Assembly: GCA_020638995.1 (NCBI GenBank) | Contig: JACKHM010000003.1 | Location: forward strand, 620,001-684,000 | DNA: 64,000 bases | DNA from: Planctomycetaceae bacterium | GTDB taxonomy: Bacteria; Planctomycetota; Planctomycetia; Pirellulales; Pirellulaceae | Direction: 5' to 3' | Shown: positions 25,574 to 34,866 of the stretch, piece by piece | Layout of the letters: each line of letters begins with the position of its first letter | Position numbering within the stretch: position 1 is the stretch's first letter | Position numbers and translations under genes: made by a program | The notes under the pieces: model-generated | Told to the model about the DNA's origin: nothing | The model's input: only the letters and a program-made list of their open reading frames with translations | Database searches by the model: none

Positions 25574-27617
25574 ACCAACCGAACAGGAGATCAGGGATGT
25601 AGAACAGGCCATGAAAGCTCGCATGACACATCATGCTCTGCACCACCACGAAACCATTGGTGCAAGAATGGCGATGGTGCTGAAGAAGAACGGCCTACTC
25701 AAACAATCGCTGCCGGATCATTCAATGCCACAGGTGACTGAGGCGTTGGAGAATAAGACGCATGCTGCACGTCTCTCCGCATCGAATGGCGGCCCACTGC
25801 TGTTTGTCCAAGACGATGATGGTGTTTCTCCAACAAAAGTTACGGACTTGTTGATCACACCAAACAAGCGGCTTCGGTCTGCTGCGTGGAATCACATCGA
25901 CAGCCTAACTGGTCAAGGGATTCTCTCCGATGCAACGACAAGAGTGATGAATGTGTGTCGCGGTGAATTTCATGAAGACCGAGACGAAGCGTGGATTCCA
26001 ATCGCGATAAAAGTGCATGATGCAATTGGCGAGGACTTTCTATGCAACTTAGCTGCCGTAAGACAGTGCTTGCAGTCGAGTTTTGAAGCTGGGTACACAG
26101 ACTATCTTCCCTCCGTATTGCATCCAACAGCCGAGTCGCTCAACTCAGTGCCGCCGCCGATCTGGAGCCCCAGCGATCAACGTGACGATTTGTTGAGAGA
26201 ACGAGACAAATGCTTGCGGGCTTTATCGGTTCGATCCACTCTTGACCGCTATATAGCGACCCTGGGCCACGTTCCTTTAACAGGAGAGCTCTCGATGAAA
26301 AGCGTCCTTCGCGAGCTTAGTGGTCGATCACACTCCCTCTGGGAGGACGTTTGGAAATGGGTTGAAGAAACTGGTAACCCGTTGGCGCAATACCACGCAT
26401 GCCAGGCATTTGCAACAAATACCGACCTAGTGCCAGAGAAACAGATCCCCGCGCTGCTTGAGCAAGTCTGTCAAGTCTTGCAATCCATGAAACGCCCAAA
26501 CGAAGACCAGGCGGTGATGCAAGGCTGGTACCTGCGATGTGAGTTGGCGCGACACTACTGCACCCACATAGAAACGCTCGTTCCGGGGCAGGAAGGCCGA
26601 CGAGTTGCAGCGTGGGCATGGTGGCTCAGCAATCAGGTTGCGTCTTCACTCCCGCGCGACCCGAACTGGATTCGAGAGTTCCGACAGACTACGATGTCCG
26701 CTGCTTTAGGCTTGTCTTTTGAGCTGTGGCGTCTGTCGCGAGCTCACGTTCAGCCATCGACTCTTCGGTACGCCACGTTGTTCACTACTTCACCCTGGGC
26801 GGCGTCATTATTGGCTCAGCTTGGTGATTCCCGACAAGTGCTGGAATGGGCATCACAGGACAAAGGCACGCGTGAGACAATTACAGAGACGGTGTTCGGC
26901 AACCTTGTGGCAATGCCGATGCCCGATCTAGCAGGCAACCGTCTGGATTATGGCTTCGAGGCAGGTATGAAGCGGGTAGCTGAGGAATGGGTAACTATAA
27001 TCGACGGTCTGGAGCGGGAGCACCTCGAAGCAATTATTTCGGCTAACGCCATCGTGAGTGATCCAAGCCAGCTTTCAGAAGCACTCCAACGTTTAACCAG
27101 CACGAGTCAGGCAGATGTTTTCTTGGCGGGCGGTGCGATTCGAGCATTCGCGATATGTAACACCACAGGTGTAGATGCGATATGCACCAGAGTCGAAGAT
27201 TCATCGTGGCGCAATCTGGTGTTCTGTGAAGCGAGCGACGATGCGATCGAGTTGTTCGCGGAAGCATTGCTCGAACTTCAACCACGCGTCAATGAAGAGT
27301 GGTTCTATAGTCTGCCGCACTACTTTGCTTGTGCATGCGAACTCGCTACCGGGGAACGAAAGGATACGCTGTTCACGCTCACCGTCGTAAGTTCATTGGC
27401 ATCCGACACTGTGAGTGCGATTCAAAGGCTAATGTCCAGTGAACAACGAAAGGAACTCATGCAAAACGCGGCGAACTGGCGCAAGCGACTGCTTGTGGCG
27501 CTCACCTTCAGTCCGGGTTGGCTAGCGGCTCGCCTCCGTGGGGTTATTGCGGTTTTACCGACTCAGTTACAACGGGGCAGCGAGATGCCGTCCCCAGCTA
27601 CGGTGAGGCAGCATTGA
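25563..27617 (+). CDS. Helical protein of unknown family, third gene of the PNP/TPR-PIN operon
   Basis: 684 residues from ATG 25563, with GGGGAG seven bases upstream; a TTG one codon earlier is possible. The start lies inside the preceding gene, so translation is probably coupled. The sequence is almost all helical, Trp-rich and without signal peptide or membrane segment: EQEIRDVEQAMKARMTHH, then LLFVQDDDGVSPTKVTDLL near residue 80 and several helical pairs that could be HEAT- or TPR-like. No Walker, nuclease or protease motif was found. A scaffold or sensor partner of the TPR-PIN protein is plausible from position alone. It ends 168 bases before a convergent pseudogene. Confidence 0.65.
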   Translation: MHSEPTEQEIRDVEQAMKARMTHHALHHHETIGARMAMVLKKNGLLKQSLPDHSMPQVTEALENKTHAARLSASNGGPLLFVQDDDGVSPTKVTDLLITPNKRLRSAAWNHIDSLTGQGILSDATTRVMNVCRGEFHEDRDEAWIPIAIKVHDAIGEDFLCNLAAVRQCLQSSFEAGYTDYLPSVLHPTAESLNSVPPPIWSPSDQRDDLLRERDKCLRALSVRSTLDRYIATLGHVPLTGELSMKSVLRELSGRSHSLWEDVWKWVEETGNPLAQYHACQAFATNTDLVPEKQIPALLEQVCQVLQSMKRPNEDQAVMQGWYLRCELARHYCTHIETLVPGQEGRRVAAWAWWLSNQVASSLPRDPNWIREFRQTTMSAALGLSFELWRLSRAHVQPSTLRYATLFTTSPWAASLLAQLGDSRQVLEWASQDKGTRETITETVFGNLVAMPMPDLAGNRLDYGFEAGMKRVAEEWVTIIDGLEREHLEAIISANAIVSDPSQLSEALQRLTSTSQADVFLAGGAIRAFAICNTTGVDAICTRVEDSSWRNLVFCEASDDAIELFAEALLELQPRVNEEWFYSLPHYFACACELATGERKDTLFTLTVVSSLASDTVSAIQRLMSSEQRKELMQNAANWRKRLLVALTFSPGWLAARLRGVIAVLPTQLQRGSEMPSPATVRQH

Positions 27618-27715
27618 CTTCACAGGAGGGCGTGTCCTCGGTCAGTTAGTCCAAAGAGTTAGAAGCATCGGTCGAGCAAACCGCGGACATTCCCACGCCC
27701 GGAAAGGCCATTGAA

Positions 27716-27731
27716 ACCGGACTGGTCCGGT
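27716..27731. promoter_or_regulatory. 16-base palindrome between convergent genes
   Basis: ACCGGACTGGTCCGGT is a perfect palindrome with 7-base arms around TG. Its central 12 bases (CGGACTGGTCCG) are the reverse complement of the core of the palindrome upstream of tetR (6836-6847). It lies downstream of both flanking genes and has no U-tract, so a repressor site left over from another arrangement is as likely as a terminator. Confidence 0.4.
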
Positions 27732-27784
27732 CGCTTCCGTCACCAGTTCGCCGAACGCTTAGCGGTGTCGACAGTGGGGCTCAG

Positions 27785-28753
27785 CTACTCGTCACTCAGT
27801 TCCAGGAGCCGCAGGTCTAGCTTCGATAACTCCAGGTCGATCGCAAGCACGTCGCCTTGAGCTGCTTCGCCAGCTTTGTACAGTTGCTTTGTTATCGCGA
27901 AGATGTTCTGCAGCAACTGCTTCTGCGATTCGACGGCGGCGATCTTCTGTCTGTTCGTGTTCGCCAGCTGAGTTTCCAATTCGAGTAGTTGGCGATTTGC
28001 AGCGGCTACGTCGAGAACGCTTGCGTTTCCGGATTGATATTCGCGGGTCCTGAGTTCGAGTATTTGGCGGGCCTTCGGTAACAGGTCATCTCGGATCAGC
28101 TTGCGGCGAGCGTCATCCGGTTCTAGGGCGGCCTTGCCAGGATTGCGGCCAAGCAGGAACGGCAGTTCAGCTTCGATTTCGGCGAGTGTGGCCCACTGGA
28201 AAGCGAGCTTCTCCTGCGCGACTGCAGACAGCGCAACGTTCTTCTTGGCGATAGCACCTTCTTCGGCGAGTTTCGCAGCTCTTGCAGCCTCCGTGGCTTC
28301 TCGCTCTGCGGCACGGACGGCGAAGTGCTAGACTTGCCACTTCTCGCGAAAGGCAATGAGTTTTTGTACGATTTCCAGCCGCGTACGATCAAGTTCCGCT
28401 TCGACTGATAGCTCCTTGGCCTCCGCGGCCCGCACATTGGGATTGTGCTTCAGGGCGATCGCCAACATCTCTTGCAGGCTCACGAGCTTTGGCCCGCCCG
28501 TGGCAACGGCCGTCAACTCCATCGCGCAGATCGGACATTTACCAAACTTGGCAGTTCGGATCTGCTGATGCATCGGGCAAGTCCAGACTTGCGCTCTGTC
28601 CGCCGCTGCCTCGGCACCCGCTTCGGCCTCGGTCGCTGTCGCGCCGGTCTCCGCCGCGGGCTGAGCAAGGGCTTGGCGATGTGCGGACACCAACGCGATG
28701 AGTATCATCCAAGCCGCAAGCGTCGCTCTCCGATAACCAGACGAACGGATCAT
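27785..28753 (-). pseudogene. TolC-like outer membrane factor with metal-binding domain, broken by an in-frame TAG
   Basis: The ATG at 28753 follows AAGGAGA. The frame encodes a signal peptide (ATLAAWMILIALVSAHRQALAQ), an Ala/Glu-rich linker, a heavy-metal-binding domain (VWTCPMHQQIRTAKFGKCPICAMELT) and the start of a TolC-type helix (SLQEMLAIALKHNPNVRAAEAK). Codon 142 is TAG (28328-28330). The same frame then continues without a break for 180 codons of typical efflux-factor coiled coil (AEIEAELPFLLGRNPGKA, LELRTREYQSGNASVLDVAA, GDVLAIDLELSKLDLRLLEL) to a TAG at 27785. CAG to TAG is the simplest explanation. It may have been the channel for the Czc- or Cus-type pumps, which have none of their own here. 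A sequencing error is possible. Confidence 0.82.
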
Positions 28754-28800
28754 ATCGAGTCTCCTTGTGCGCAGAATGTTTATGCGACTGACCAACTTGT

Positions 28801-30609
28801 TCAAGGGCTGGCGGGAGTCTCGTCGAGCTTCGGATCACCCGCTGTTGGCAAGCTCTCGATTCGCTTTACGTACGACTCGTATTCTTGCGATTCCTTCGCC
28901 GAATAATTCAAGTTTCTAAAGAGTCCAGTCAGTCGTGTGAAGTAAACGCGAACCTGTTCCTTGTCGGTAAACAGATGATCGCGATCGATGAGGCGTTTCA
29001 TTAGCAGCAGCATCTCGATCTGTCGCTCTAGCGGCACGGATACATCGACCGCGTCGAAGGCATCTTGCTGCAAATACGCACTGTCGAGAAGTAGCGACTT
29101 TTGATAGGTCACATAGTCTTCCAACGAGATCCCCTCTTCGCCGGTGACTTGCATCATTTGGTGGACGGCGTTGCCGTCGCGCAAAAGTTTGGCCAGCGAT
29201 TCGACGATATCCATCCACCCGGCGTGAACGTGAGTGTCGAAGTGCGATCGAAGTTGCTCGCGGTAGCGCGACCAGGAGATCAACGGGTCGATGGCGGGAT
29301 ACGAGCGTCGATAGGCACGATCGTAGGACAGACCGAGAAACGTCTTCACCGTACTAAGCGTCGATTGTGTGACGGGTTCTTCAAAGTTGCCGCCGGCCGG
29401 TGAAACGGTCCCGATCATCGTGAGACTGCCGGTCGTGCCATCGCGCGTCGTCAACACGCCAGCGCGCTCGTACACCCCTTTGATTGCTGAATCCAAATAG
29501 GCGGGAAATGCTTCTTCACCCGGGATCTCTTCTAGGCGGCCGGAGGTTTCTCGCATCGCCTGCGCCCAACGCGAGGTGGAATCGGCGAGCAATAACACGT
29601 CGAGCCCCATTTGTCGGTAGTATTCACCCAACGTGATGCCCGTGTAAATGGAGGCTTCGCGCGCGGCGACTGGCATCGAGGAGGTGTTACAGACGATGAT
29701 CGTGCGATCCATCAACGATCCGCCGCTGCGCGGATCCTGGGCATGCGAGAACTCGTTGATCGTGTCGACGACTTCGCCAGCCCGCTCGCCGCAAGCCACG
29801 ACGATTACGACGTCAACCGACGAGTAACGGGCAATCAGTGTTTGCAGCACGGTCTTCCCGGCCCCAAACGGACCGGGGATGCAGGCCGTACCTCCTCGCG
29901 CCACGGGGAAGAAGGTGTCGATGATCCGAATCGTGGTCACTAGCAAGTCCGACGGATACTGCCTTTCGACCAGGTGCCGCGCCATTAAGTCTGCAGGAAG
30001 CGGAATGCGGACGGGCCATTCTTGTCGCATGGTGAGCGGGTGCTGGCCATGCGAATCACGGATACGTGCAATCGGCTCGTCAACAGTAAAACTGCCGCCC
30101 TGAATCCAGGTCAATTCGACCTGACCAGTGACGTCAAAGGGGATCATGATCTTGTGCTGGAGACCCCGTTCTTGGACGGTCCCCACAACATCGCCAGCTC
30201 GCAGTTTGTCGCCGGTGCGACGCAGCGGCACGAATGACCATTTGTGTTGGCGGTCGAGTGCTTCGACATAATGGCCGCGACGCAGAAAGAACCCGTCACG
30301 ATTTGCCAAGGCTTCGAGCGGGTTTTGTAGACCGTCATACACCGCACCTAACAAGCCGGGGCCGAGCGATGCGGAAAGCAACTGGTGAGTCAGTTCGACG
30401 CGGTCGCCCACTCGAACGCCCTGTGTATCCTCGAACACCTGCAGATCGGCTTCGTCTCCGTAGACGCGAAGCACCTCGGACTTTAGCCGCTCGTCACCAA
30501 CGCAGACGTATGCCACCTCGTTCTTCACGATGTTTCCATCCGGCACTTCAATTGCCACGATGTTGCCGTTGACGGCTGTGACTCTAGGTTCAGTTGTTGA
30601 TTCTGGCAT
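28801..30609 (-). CDS. atpA: V/A-type ATPase catalytic subunit A
   Basis: 602 residues from ATG 30609 (MPESTTEPRVTAVNGNIVAI); a longer frame to 30642 lacks support. Contains the N-terminal barrel, the 'non-homologous' bulge region, and the P-loop GPFGAGKT at residues 246-253, which is the signature of V/A-type A subunits, followed by VIVVACGERAGEVVDTINEF and SRWAQAMRETSGRLEEIPGEE. It binds and hydrolyses ATP in the A3B3 head in the cytoplasm. It is the last gene of the seven-gene operon and overlaps the DUF2764-type subunit gene by 20 bases. Confidence 0.95.
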   Translation of the reverse strand: MPESTTEPRVTAVNGNIVAIEVPDGNIVKNEVAYVCVGDERLKSEVLRVYGDEADLQVFEDTQGVRVGDRVELTHQLLSASLGPGLLGAVYDGLQNPLEALANRDGFFLRRGHYVEALDRQHKWSFVPLRRTGDKLRAGDVVGTVQERGLQHKIMIPFDVTGQVELTWIQGGSFTVDEPIARIRDSHGQHPLTMRQEWPVRIPLPADLMARHLVERQYPSDLLVTTIRIIDTFFPVARGGTACIPGPFGAGKTVLQTLIARYSSVDVVIVVACGERAGEVVDTINEFSHAQDPRSGGSLMDRTIIVCNTSSMPVAAREASIYTGITLGEYYRQMGLDVLLLADSTSRWAQAMRETSGRLEEIPGEEAFPAYLDSAIKGVYERAGVLTTRDGTTGSLTMIGTVSPAGGNFEEPVTQSTLSTVKTFLGLSYDRAYRRSYPAIDPLISWSRYREQLRSHFDTHVHAGWMDIVESLAKLLRDGNAVHQMMQVTGEEGISLEDYVTYQKSLLLDSAYLQQDAFDAVDVSVPLERQIEMLLLMKRLIDRDHLFTDKEQVRVYFTRLTGLFRNLNYSAKESQEYESYVKRIESLPTAGDPKLDETPASP

Positions 30610-31273
30610 GATCGCCAAGTGTCTCCGCCAAGAGTTCCTCAAAACGCTGACGACCGAGGGATTCGTTCAACCGAGTCCAACGATCGACGATCTCCCAACG
30701 CGCCAGATACAGCAAGATTGTTTCGAACGAGAAATGAAACTCGTCGGCCAGCTTCACCCAGCGGTTCCACGTGGCCAGCAGCAACTGGCGTTCAGCCTGC
30801 AATGGTTCGTTCGCCTCCATATAACGCCGCACAAGCGGAATCCACGGATGTTCTCGCGCCAGTCGAAAATCGAGCTGCTCCCAGTGCTTTTGAATATGAT
30901 CGACGTACTGCCCAACGCCTGACGGCGGCGCAAGGCCAAGTCGCCGCCGCCGCAACGCACTGGTGATCGTTCGTACGTCCATTCGATGGCTAACAATGTC
31001 GCGAACCAGCTTGTTTGCGATGGACTTCATCAGCCGGTCATACTCTCGTTGCACTTCCTCGTCGGTGCGCTCGGGATGCTGCCGGTCCCAGAGCAAGAAG
31101 CCCTGTACTTGTTCGACGACTCTTCTGTCATGCTCGCCGAGCATCGCCAGTCGCTGTTCTAGACGAATCCGCGAAATCGGCACTTGATCTAGTTCAAACG
31201 TGCGCGGCATGTGCGGCAGACTCGCGACCAGCATGTAATAGTTGGTATCAGAATACATTGGAAATTTCGTCAT
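30590..31273 (-). CDS. V-type ATPase subunit C-like protein (DUF2764 family)
   Basis: 227 residues starting MTKFPMYSDTNYYMLVASLPHMP, the usual opening of DUF2764, a family found between subunits E and A in chlamydial, spirochaetal and planctomycete V-ATPase operons and thought to take the place of subunit C, the central-stalk socket. It is helical throughout, with no signal or membrane segment. It starts next to the end of atpE and runs 20 bases into atpA. The family call comes from the N-terminus and the operon position. Confidence 0.75.
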   Translation of the reverse strand: MTKFPMYSDTNYYMLVASLPHMPRTFELDQVPISRIRLEQRLAMLGEHDRRVVEQVQGFLLWDRQHPERTDEEVQREYDRLMKSIANKLVRDIVSHRMDVRTITSALRRRRLGLAPPSGVGQYVDHIQKHWEQLDFRLAREHPWIPLVRRYMEANEPLQAERQLLLATWNRWVKLADEFHFSFETILLYLARWEIVDRWTRLNESLGRQRFEELLAETLGDHARINN

Positions 31274-31942
31274 TCATTGAATAATCCCTTCCATCATGGC
31301 GCGAAACCTGGGCACCAGATGGCGCAAAAGCAATTCGGCGACGGCCTGATCGGTCAAGTCGATTTCCAGGTCGGCGTCTTCTAGCTGGATGCGAATTCCG
31401 GCCGCTTCGTCGTCTCGCGCACCGATCTCGATCCCTTCGCGCAGGATGTCCTTCGTGACAGTAACGGCAAAGTGGCTCAGCGTCCCTTCCTTCACTTCTT
31501 CTGGGTCGCGGCGCAGTTGTTCTAATCCAACCACGTCTTTGGGAAGCAAGAGTCGTGCTGCTTGATCGGAAGTCGGAGTGGCGCGACCAGCAACTTCCAG
31601 GATCAGTTGCTTCAAGAAGTCTTTATCTTCGAGTTCCCGCGTGACGAGTCGGCGGACGCGATCCGCGAAACGCTCGACCAGTTCAGATTTCAGCCTGAGG
31701 ATCGAATCGCGAACGGCGAGTTGGACGGCTTCCTGGCCAGCTTGCTTGGTCTGTTTTGCCTCCTCGCGCGCCAGCCGAACGATCTCTTCAGCTTCGCGTC
31801 GAGCCTCGTCCAGACGTTGTTCCGCGAGCCGCCGAGTCTGTTCGAGCAGTTCGTCTGCCTGACTCTTACCCGCCGCGACGCCTTGTTCACGCAGACGCTG
31901 GATCAGCTCTTCAACACCGGATGATTCCTTGTCCACACTCAT
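31274..31942 (-). CDS. atpE: V-type ATPase subunit E (peripheral stalk)
   Basis: 222 residues. The N-terminal half is a long charged coiled coil (LLEQTRRLAEQRLDEARREA, EEIVRLAREEAKQTKQAGQE) and the C-terminal half is a small alpha/beta domain, as in subunit E, which joins the A3B3 head to the membrane subunit I. It abuts the DUF2764 gene with no spacer and is 52 bases from atpK. A separate subunit G (the other stalk chain) was not found in the operon. Confidence 0.82.
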   Translation of the reverse strand: MSVDKESSGVEELIQRLREQGVAAGKSQADELLEQTRRLAEQRLDEARREAEEIVRLAREEAKQTKQAGQEAVQLAVRDSILRLKSELVERFADRVRRLVTRELEDKDFLKQLILEVAGRATPTSDQAARLLLPKDVVGLEQLRRDPEEVKEGTLSHFAVTVTKDILREGIEIGARDDEAAGIRIQLEDADLEIDLTDQAVAELLLRHLVPRFRAMMEGIIQ

Positions 31943-31994
31943 ATTGTCAGCTCGCTGTGCGATTCATTTCGTATCGGTGGCAAAACAGTGCTGC

Positions 31995-32459
31995 CTAGCC
32001 CGCAGTGCCGCCCGGAATCCCGCCGCCTACGATCATGGCGAAAATGAAGGCGAAGACGGCGAATCCTTCGACAATGGCGGCCGGGGCGATTGACAACCCA
32101 AACACCTCCGGCTTGCTCTTCGTCGTGTTGATTGCCGACGCACAACAAGACCCTTGCAGAATCGCGCTGAACAACAGAGCCAAGCCCGCCAGCAAACCGA
32201 TCGCAAACAACCCCGGCGCGGCGTCTACCGTCATCGGTCGATTGAATTGCATCGTGACCACGATGCCGTAGATGGTCTGGGAAGAGGGTAGTGCCGATGC
32301 GCCGACGAATCGTCCATACCCACTCTCGACATCCAACAGCGCACCGCAGGCGGCTTGCCCAGCTCGAGCGCAACCGACGATGCTGCCAATAGCACCTAAG
32401 GCAGTTGGCAGAAAGATGCCAGCCCATCCGAGCATAAGGATCAAACTTTCCATACTCAT
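31995..32459 (-). CDS. atpK: V-type ATPase membrane rotor subunit K (c ring), probable Na+ type
   Basis: 154 residues with four membrane helices, formed by a duplicated hairpin as in NtpK. Only the second hairpin keeps the essential acid (E131 in PAAIVEGFAVFAFIF). The residues that coordinate sodium in Enterococcus hirae NtpK (Thr64, Gln65, Gln110, Glu139) appear to align with S60 and Q61 (LPSSQTIYG), Q102 (LQGSCC) and E131. This suggests that the enzyme moves sodium, or once did. The start overlaps the stop of atpI. The alignment was done by eye. Confidence 0.88.
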   Translation of the reverse strand: MSMESLILMLGWAGIFLPTALGAIGSIVGCARAGQAACGALLDVESGYGRFVGASALPSSQTIYGIVVTMQFNRPMTVDAAPGLFAIGLLAGLALLFSAILQGSCCASAINTTKSKPEVFGLSIAPAAIVEGFAVFAFIFAMIVGGGIPGGTAG

Positions 32460-34252
32460 ACCGCTTTCTTACAAAATGGTCGAAACGGATAGCCTTCGTC
32501 GAGCAAACTCCAGCCGAAGAATTCGATACAGTTCAGCCGCAAACCGTGGACCACGCCGCTCATGATCGCCAGCGTGAAGTTGAGCCCGTGCCCCAATGCA
32601 ACCACCAGAACCGCCAGCAGGCTGCCGATCCCAACGCAGCAGCTTGCCTTATAGGTCAACTCGTTGAAAGTGACGGCCAGTTGAGCGCTCGCAAGTCCCA
32701 GAGCGAACAGACGCAGGTAACTGAGCACATCGCCAAATGCACGCGTAATGCTCGTCAATGATTTCAGCCCATCGACAATCCGTCCGCCGTGGTCTCGCAA
32801 TTTGAGCGTCAGCAAGGGCCGATCGCTACTGAAGAGGAGAACGGCGATCATTCCCGCCGCGATTGCACATCCGCCGTATTGAATCAGCGGAGCCTGCGGT
32901 TCGACTCCGCTCTTGCCAAACCCCAACGCCAGGCCGCCCAACAACACCGCAATCCAGCCAAACGACGAGAGCATCGTCGGAGACCACCGGCGACTCCAGG
33001 CGAAGGCCAAATTTGCAAGCGTTAGATGAGCAACACCGATAGCGATGGAAATCTGCATCATCAAGGTAGTATCCCTTGCGTCGATGATATGCAGCTTGTG
33101 CAAAATTGATCCTTGTGTCGGTGATAGACCAAAGTAACTACCGACCGCGACGCCGTACGCGATAGACGTGATCACGATGAACAGCAAGAGCTTACGCAAC
33201 CGCAATCCACCAGTGGATTTCCCCACGCGGCTCCAGAATCCGAACACCAAACCACCAAGCAGCATCGCGTAGCCCGCATCTGCCATGATCATCGCGAAGA
33301 AAAGACTGAACGAAACAAAGACCACAGCAGATGGGTCCCAAGCGCGATAGGCAGGTGTCGTATAGAACGTAACGGCGTCCTGTCCGCCAGCGGTCAGCCC
33401 TCGATTCTCTAATAGCGTTGGCGGCGCGTCGCTCGCTGAAGGGGCCTCGATGGTTAAGCCGAGGCAATGGTCGCGGGCAAACGCTCGAATCCGTTCGGTA
33501 TCCGCCTGCGGTGCCCACCCTTGGATCGCAAACATCGACGGATCGTTCCACGCTTGCTGTGCGGCGCGCTGCCGCGCGGCGCGGTCGTCGGCCACCGCGA
33601 TCGTTCGCGACAGTAGCTGATTCCAACGTGTCAACGCGACGCGTCGCCAGTGCAAGTCTTCCTGCTCGGCTTCCACTTCCTCTAGCCTCCGCTGCAGGTC
33701 GGATAATGGCCGGTCGTCCAAGTGGACTCGCGGAGCGGGCATTCCGTCAGGTTCTGTGGCACTGATGACCACGAGGTAGGCAAATCGGTGGTCGCGGGAA
33801 ACGACATGCCATGTCAGGTGGTGATCGTTCAGCGAACGCAGGCGGTAATGAGGCACGATATAGAACCAGAGCCGCAACTCTCCCAATTCACTAGCGGGTG
33901 GCAAACGGAAATCGCCCCACGGCGTCAAGTTCCTAATCGCCAAGGTCAATTCGTCTCGTTCGTCTTGCAACTGCTGTTGCCGCTGCTCAATTCGCAGAGC
34001 CTCTTGTACGACTTCGTCAAATTGAAAACTGGCCTCGTCCTTTACGGCCCGGCGTCGAATTGGGCAGGTACGAAGAAACTTCAACGCCTGGTGAGTCTCG
34101 GCCGAGATGTTCGTCTTGGGGCGAACGGTTTCCGAACTCTGTCCCAAGTCGACTAAATGCACGCAAGCCAATTCCTGAAGGCTGTCGAGGACAACATCCT
34201 TCTGGTGAGCCGTGCCGTAAAGCGTCACTTTGGAAACAGGAACAATCGCCAT
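32456..34252 (-). CDS. atpI: V-type ATPase subunit I (a subunit, stator channel)
   Basis: 598 residues. Residues 1 to about 310 are the cytoplasmic domain starting MAIVPVSKVTLYGTAHQKDV, with coiled-coil arms (VQEALRIEQRQQQLQDERDE). The rest is the membrane domain with about seven helices, including FFAMIMADAGYAMLLGGLVFG and the Arg-bearing region near VHGLRLNCIEFFGWSL close to the C-terminus, typical for the ion half-channels. The start overlaps the end of atpD by one base and the stop overlaps atpK, so these are tightly coupled. Confidence 0.92.
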   Translation of the reverse strand: MAIVPVSKVTLYGTAHQKDVVLDSLQELACVHLVDLGQSSETVRPKTNISAETHQALKFLRTCPIRRRAVKDEASFQFDEVVQEALRIEQRQQQLQDERDELTLAIRNLTPWGDFRLPPASELGELRLWFYIVPHYRLRSLNDHHLTWHVVSRDHRFAYLVVISATEPDGMPAPRVHLDDRPLSDLQRRLEEVEAEQEDLHWRRVALTRWNQLLSRTIAVADDRAARQRAAQQAWNDPSMFAIQGWAPQADTERIRAFARDHCLGLTIEAPSASDAPPTLLENRGLTAGGQDAVTFYTTPAYRAWDPSAVVFVSFSLFFAMIMADAGYAMLLGGLVFGFWSRVGKSTGGLRLRKLLLFIVITSIAYGVAVGSYFGLSPTQGSILHKLHIIDARDTTLMMQISIAIGVAHLTLANLAFAWSRRWSPTMLSSFGWIAVLLGGLALGFGKSGVEPQAPLIQYGGCAIAAGMIAVLLFSSDRPLLTLKLRDHGGRIVDGLKSLTSITRAFGDVLSYLRLFALGLASAQLAVTFNELTYKASCCVGIGSLLAVLVVALGHGLNFTLAIMSGVVHGLRLNCIEFFGWSLLDEGYPFRPFCKKAV

Positions 34253-34866
34253 CAGCCAACTCTCTTGTTGCTTTCCGCTCTTTGCTGCTTGGCCTTCGCG
34301 ATCTTTGAGCGTACGACGGCGGCCCGCTCCGCGTCGGCCAAGTAGATGCGGATTCGTTGAATGTCTTTTTCAGCCTGTGGAATGAGTACCTTCTCAAACA
34401 AGTTCACGCGTTGCGTGATGCGACGTACGGCCTCGTTCAAGCGTCGCACTCGTCTTTGTTCGAAGTCGCGGCGAATGCTCAACGTGGCCATCGCCCGTAA
34501 TAGCTCCACCAAAAAATCGACCCAGAAAGGTTTGGCCAGCATCGAGTACTCGATGGAATGAAATCGTACTTCTCCTAGCCGCGGCAGTCGCACGCCGAGT
34601 AGATTCTCGTCATCGATCTCTACGGACTCGACGCTAACGAGCCCTCGCAAATCTTGTTCGCTCGCACCCAGTAATTGGAAAAGTCCTTCTTGCGATGTCA
34701 TCAGCTCGTCGATTTCTCGCTGCGTGGTTGCCAAGACTCCTTTTGCTCGTTGATAGTCTGCGATCAATTGCTGGCGCTTCAGGTCAAGCGATGGCAAGAA
34801 CCGCTGGTACATCTCCAGATGATCGCGTTGCTGCTTGAGAGCTGTCTTATTGAGTGCCAGAGCCAT
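34252..34866 (-). CDS. atpD: V-type ATPase subunit D (central rotor shaft)
   Basis: The ATG at 34866 gives MALALNKTALKQQRDHLEMY, the expected start of subunit D; a TTG at 34896 would add ten residues inside atpB. The 204-residue protein is a long antiparallel coiled coil (DLKRQQLIADYQRAKGVLAT; RRVRRLNEAVRRITQRVNLF; EKVLIPQAEKDIQRIRIYLA), which is the rotating shaft in the A3B3 head. It overlaps atpB by 20 bases and atpI by one. Confidence 0.9.
   Translation of the reverse strand: MALALNKTALKQQRDHLEMYQRFLPSLDLKRQQLIADYQRAKGVLATTQREIDELMTSQEGLFQLLGASEQDLRGLVSVESVEIDDENLLGVRLPRLGEVRFHSIEYSMLAKPFWVDFLVELLRAMATLSIRRDFEQRRVRRLNEAVRRITQRVNLFEKVLIPQAEKDIQRIRIYLADAERAAVVRSKIAKAKQQRAESNKRVG

Noticed and set aside
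28328..28330. TAG as a recoded amino acid (pyrrolysine) or programmed readthrough
   Set aside because: No pyl genes or readthrough signal seen; a nonsense mutation or sequencing error is simpler.
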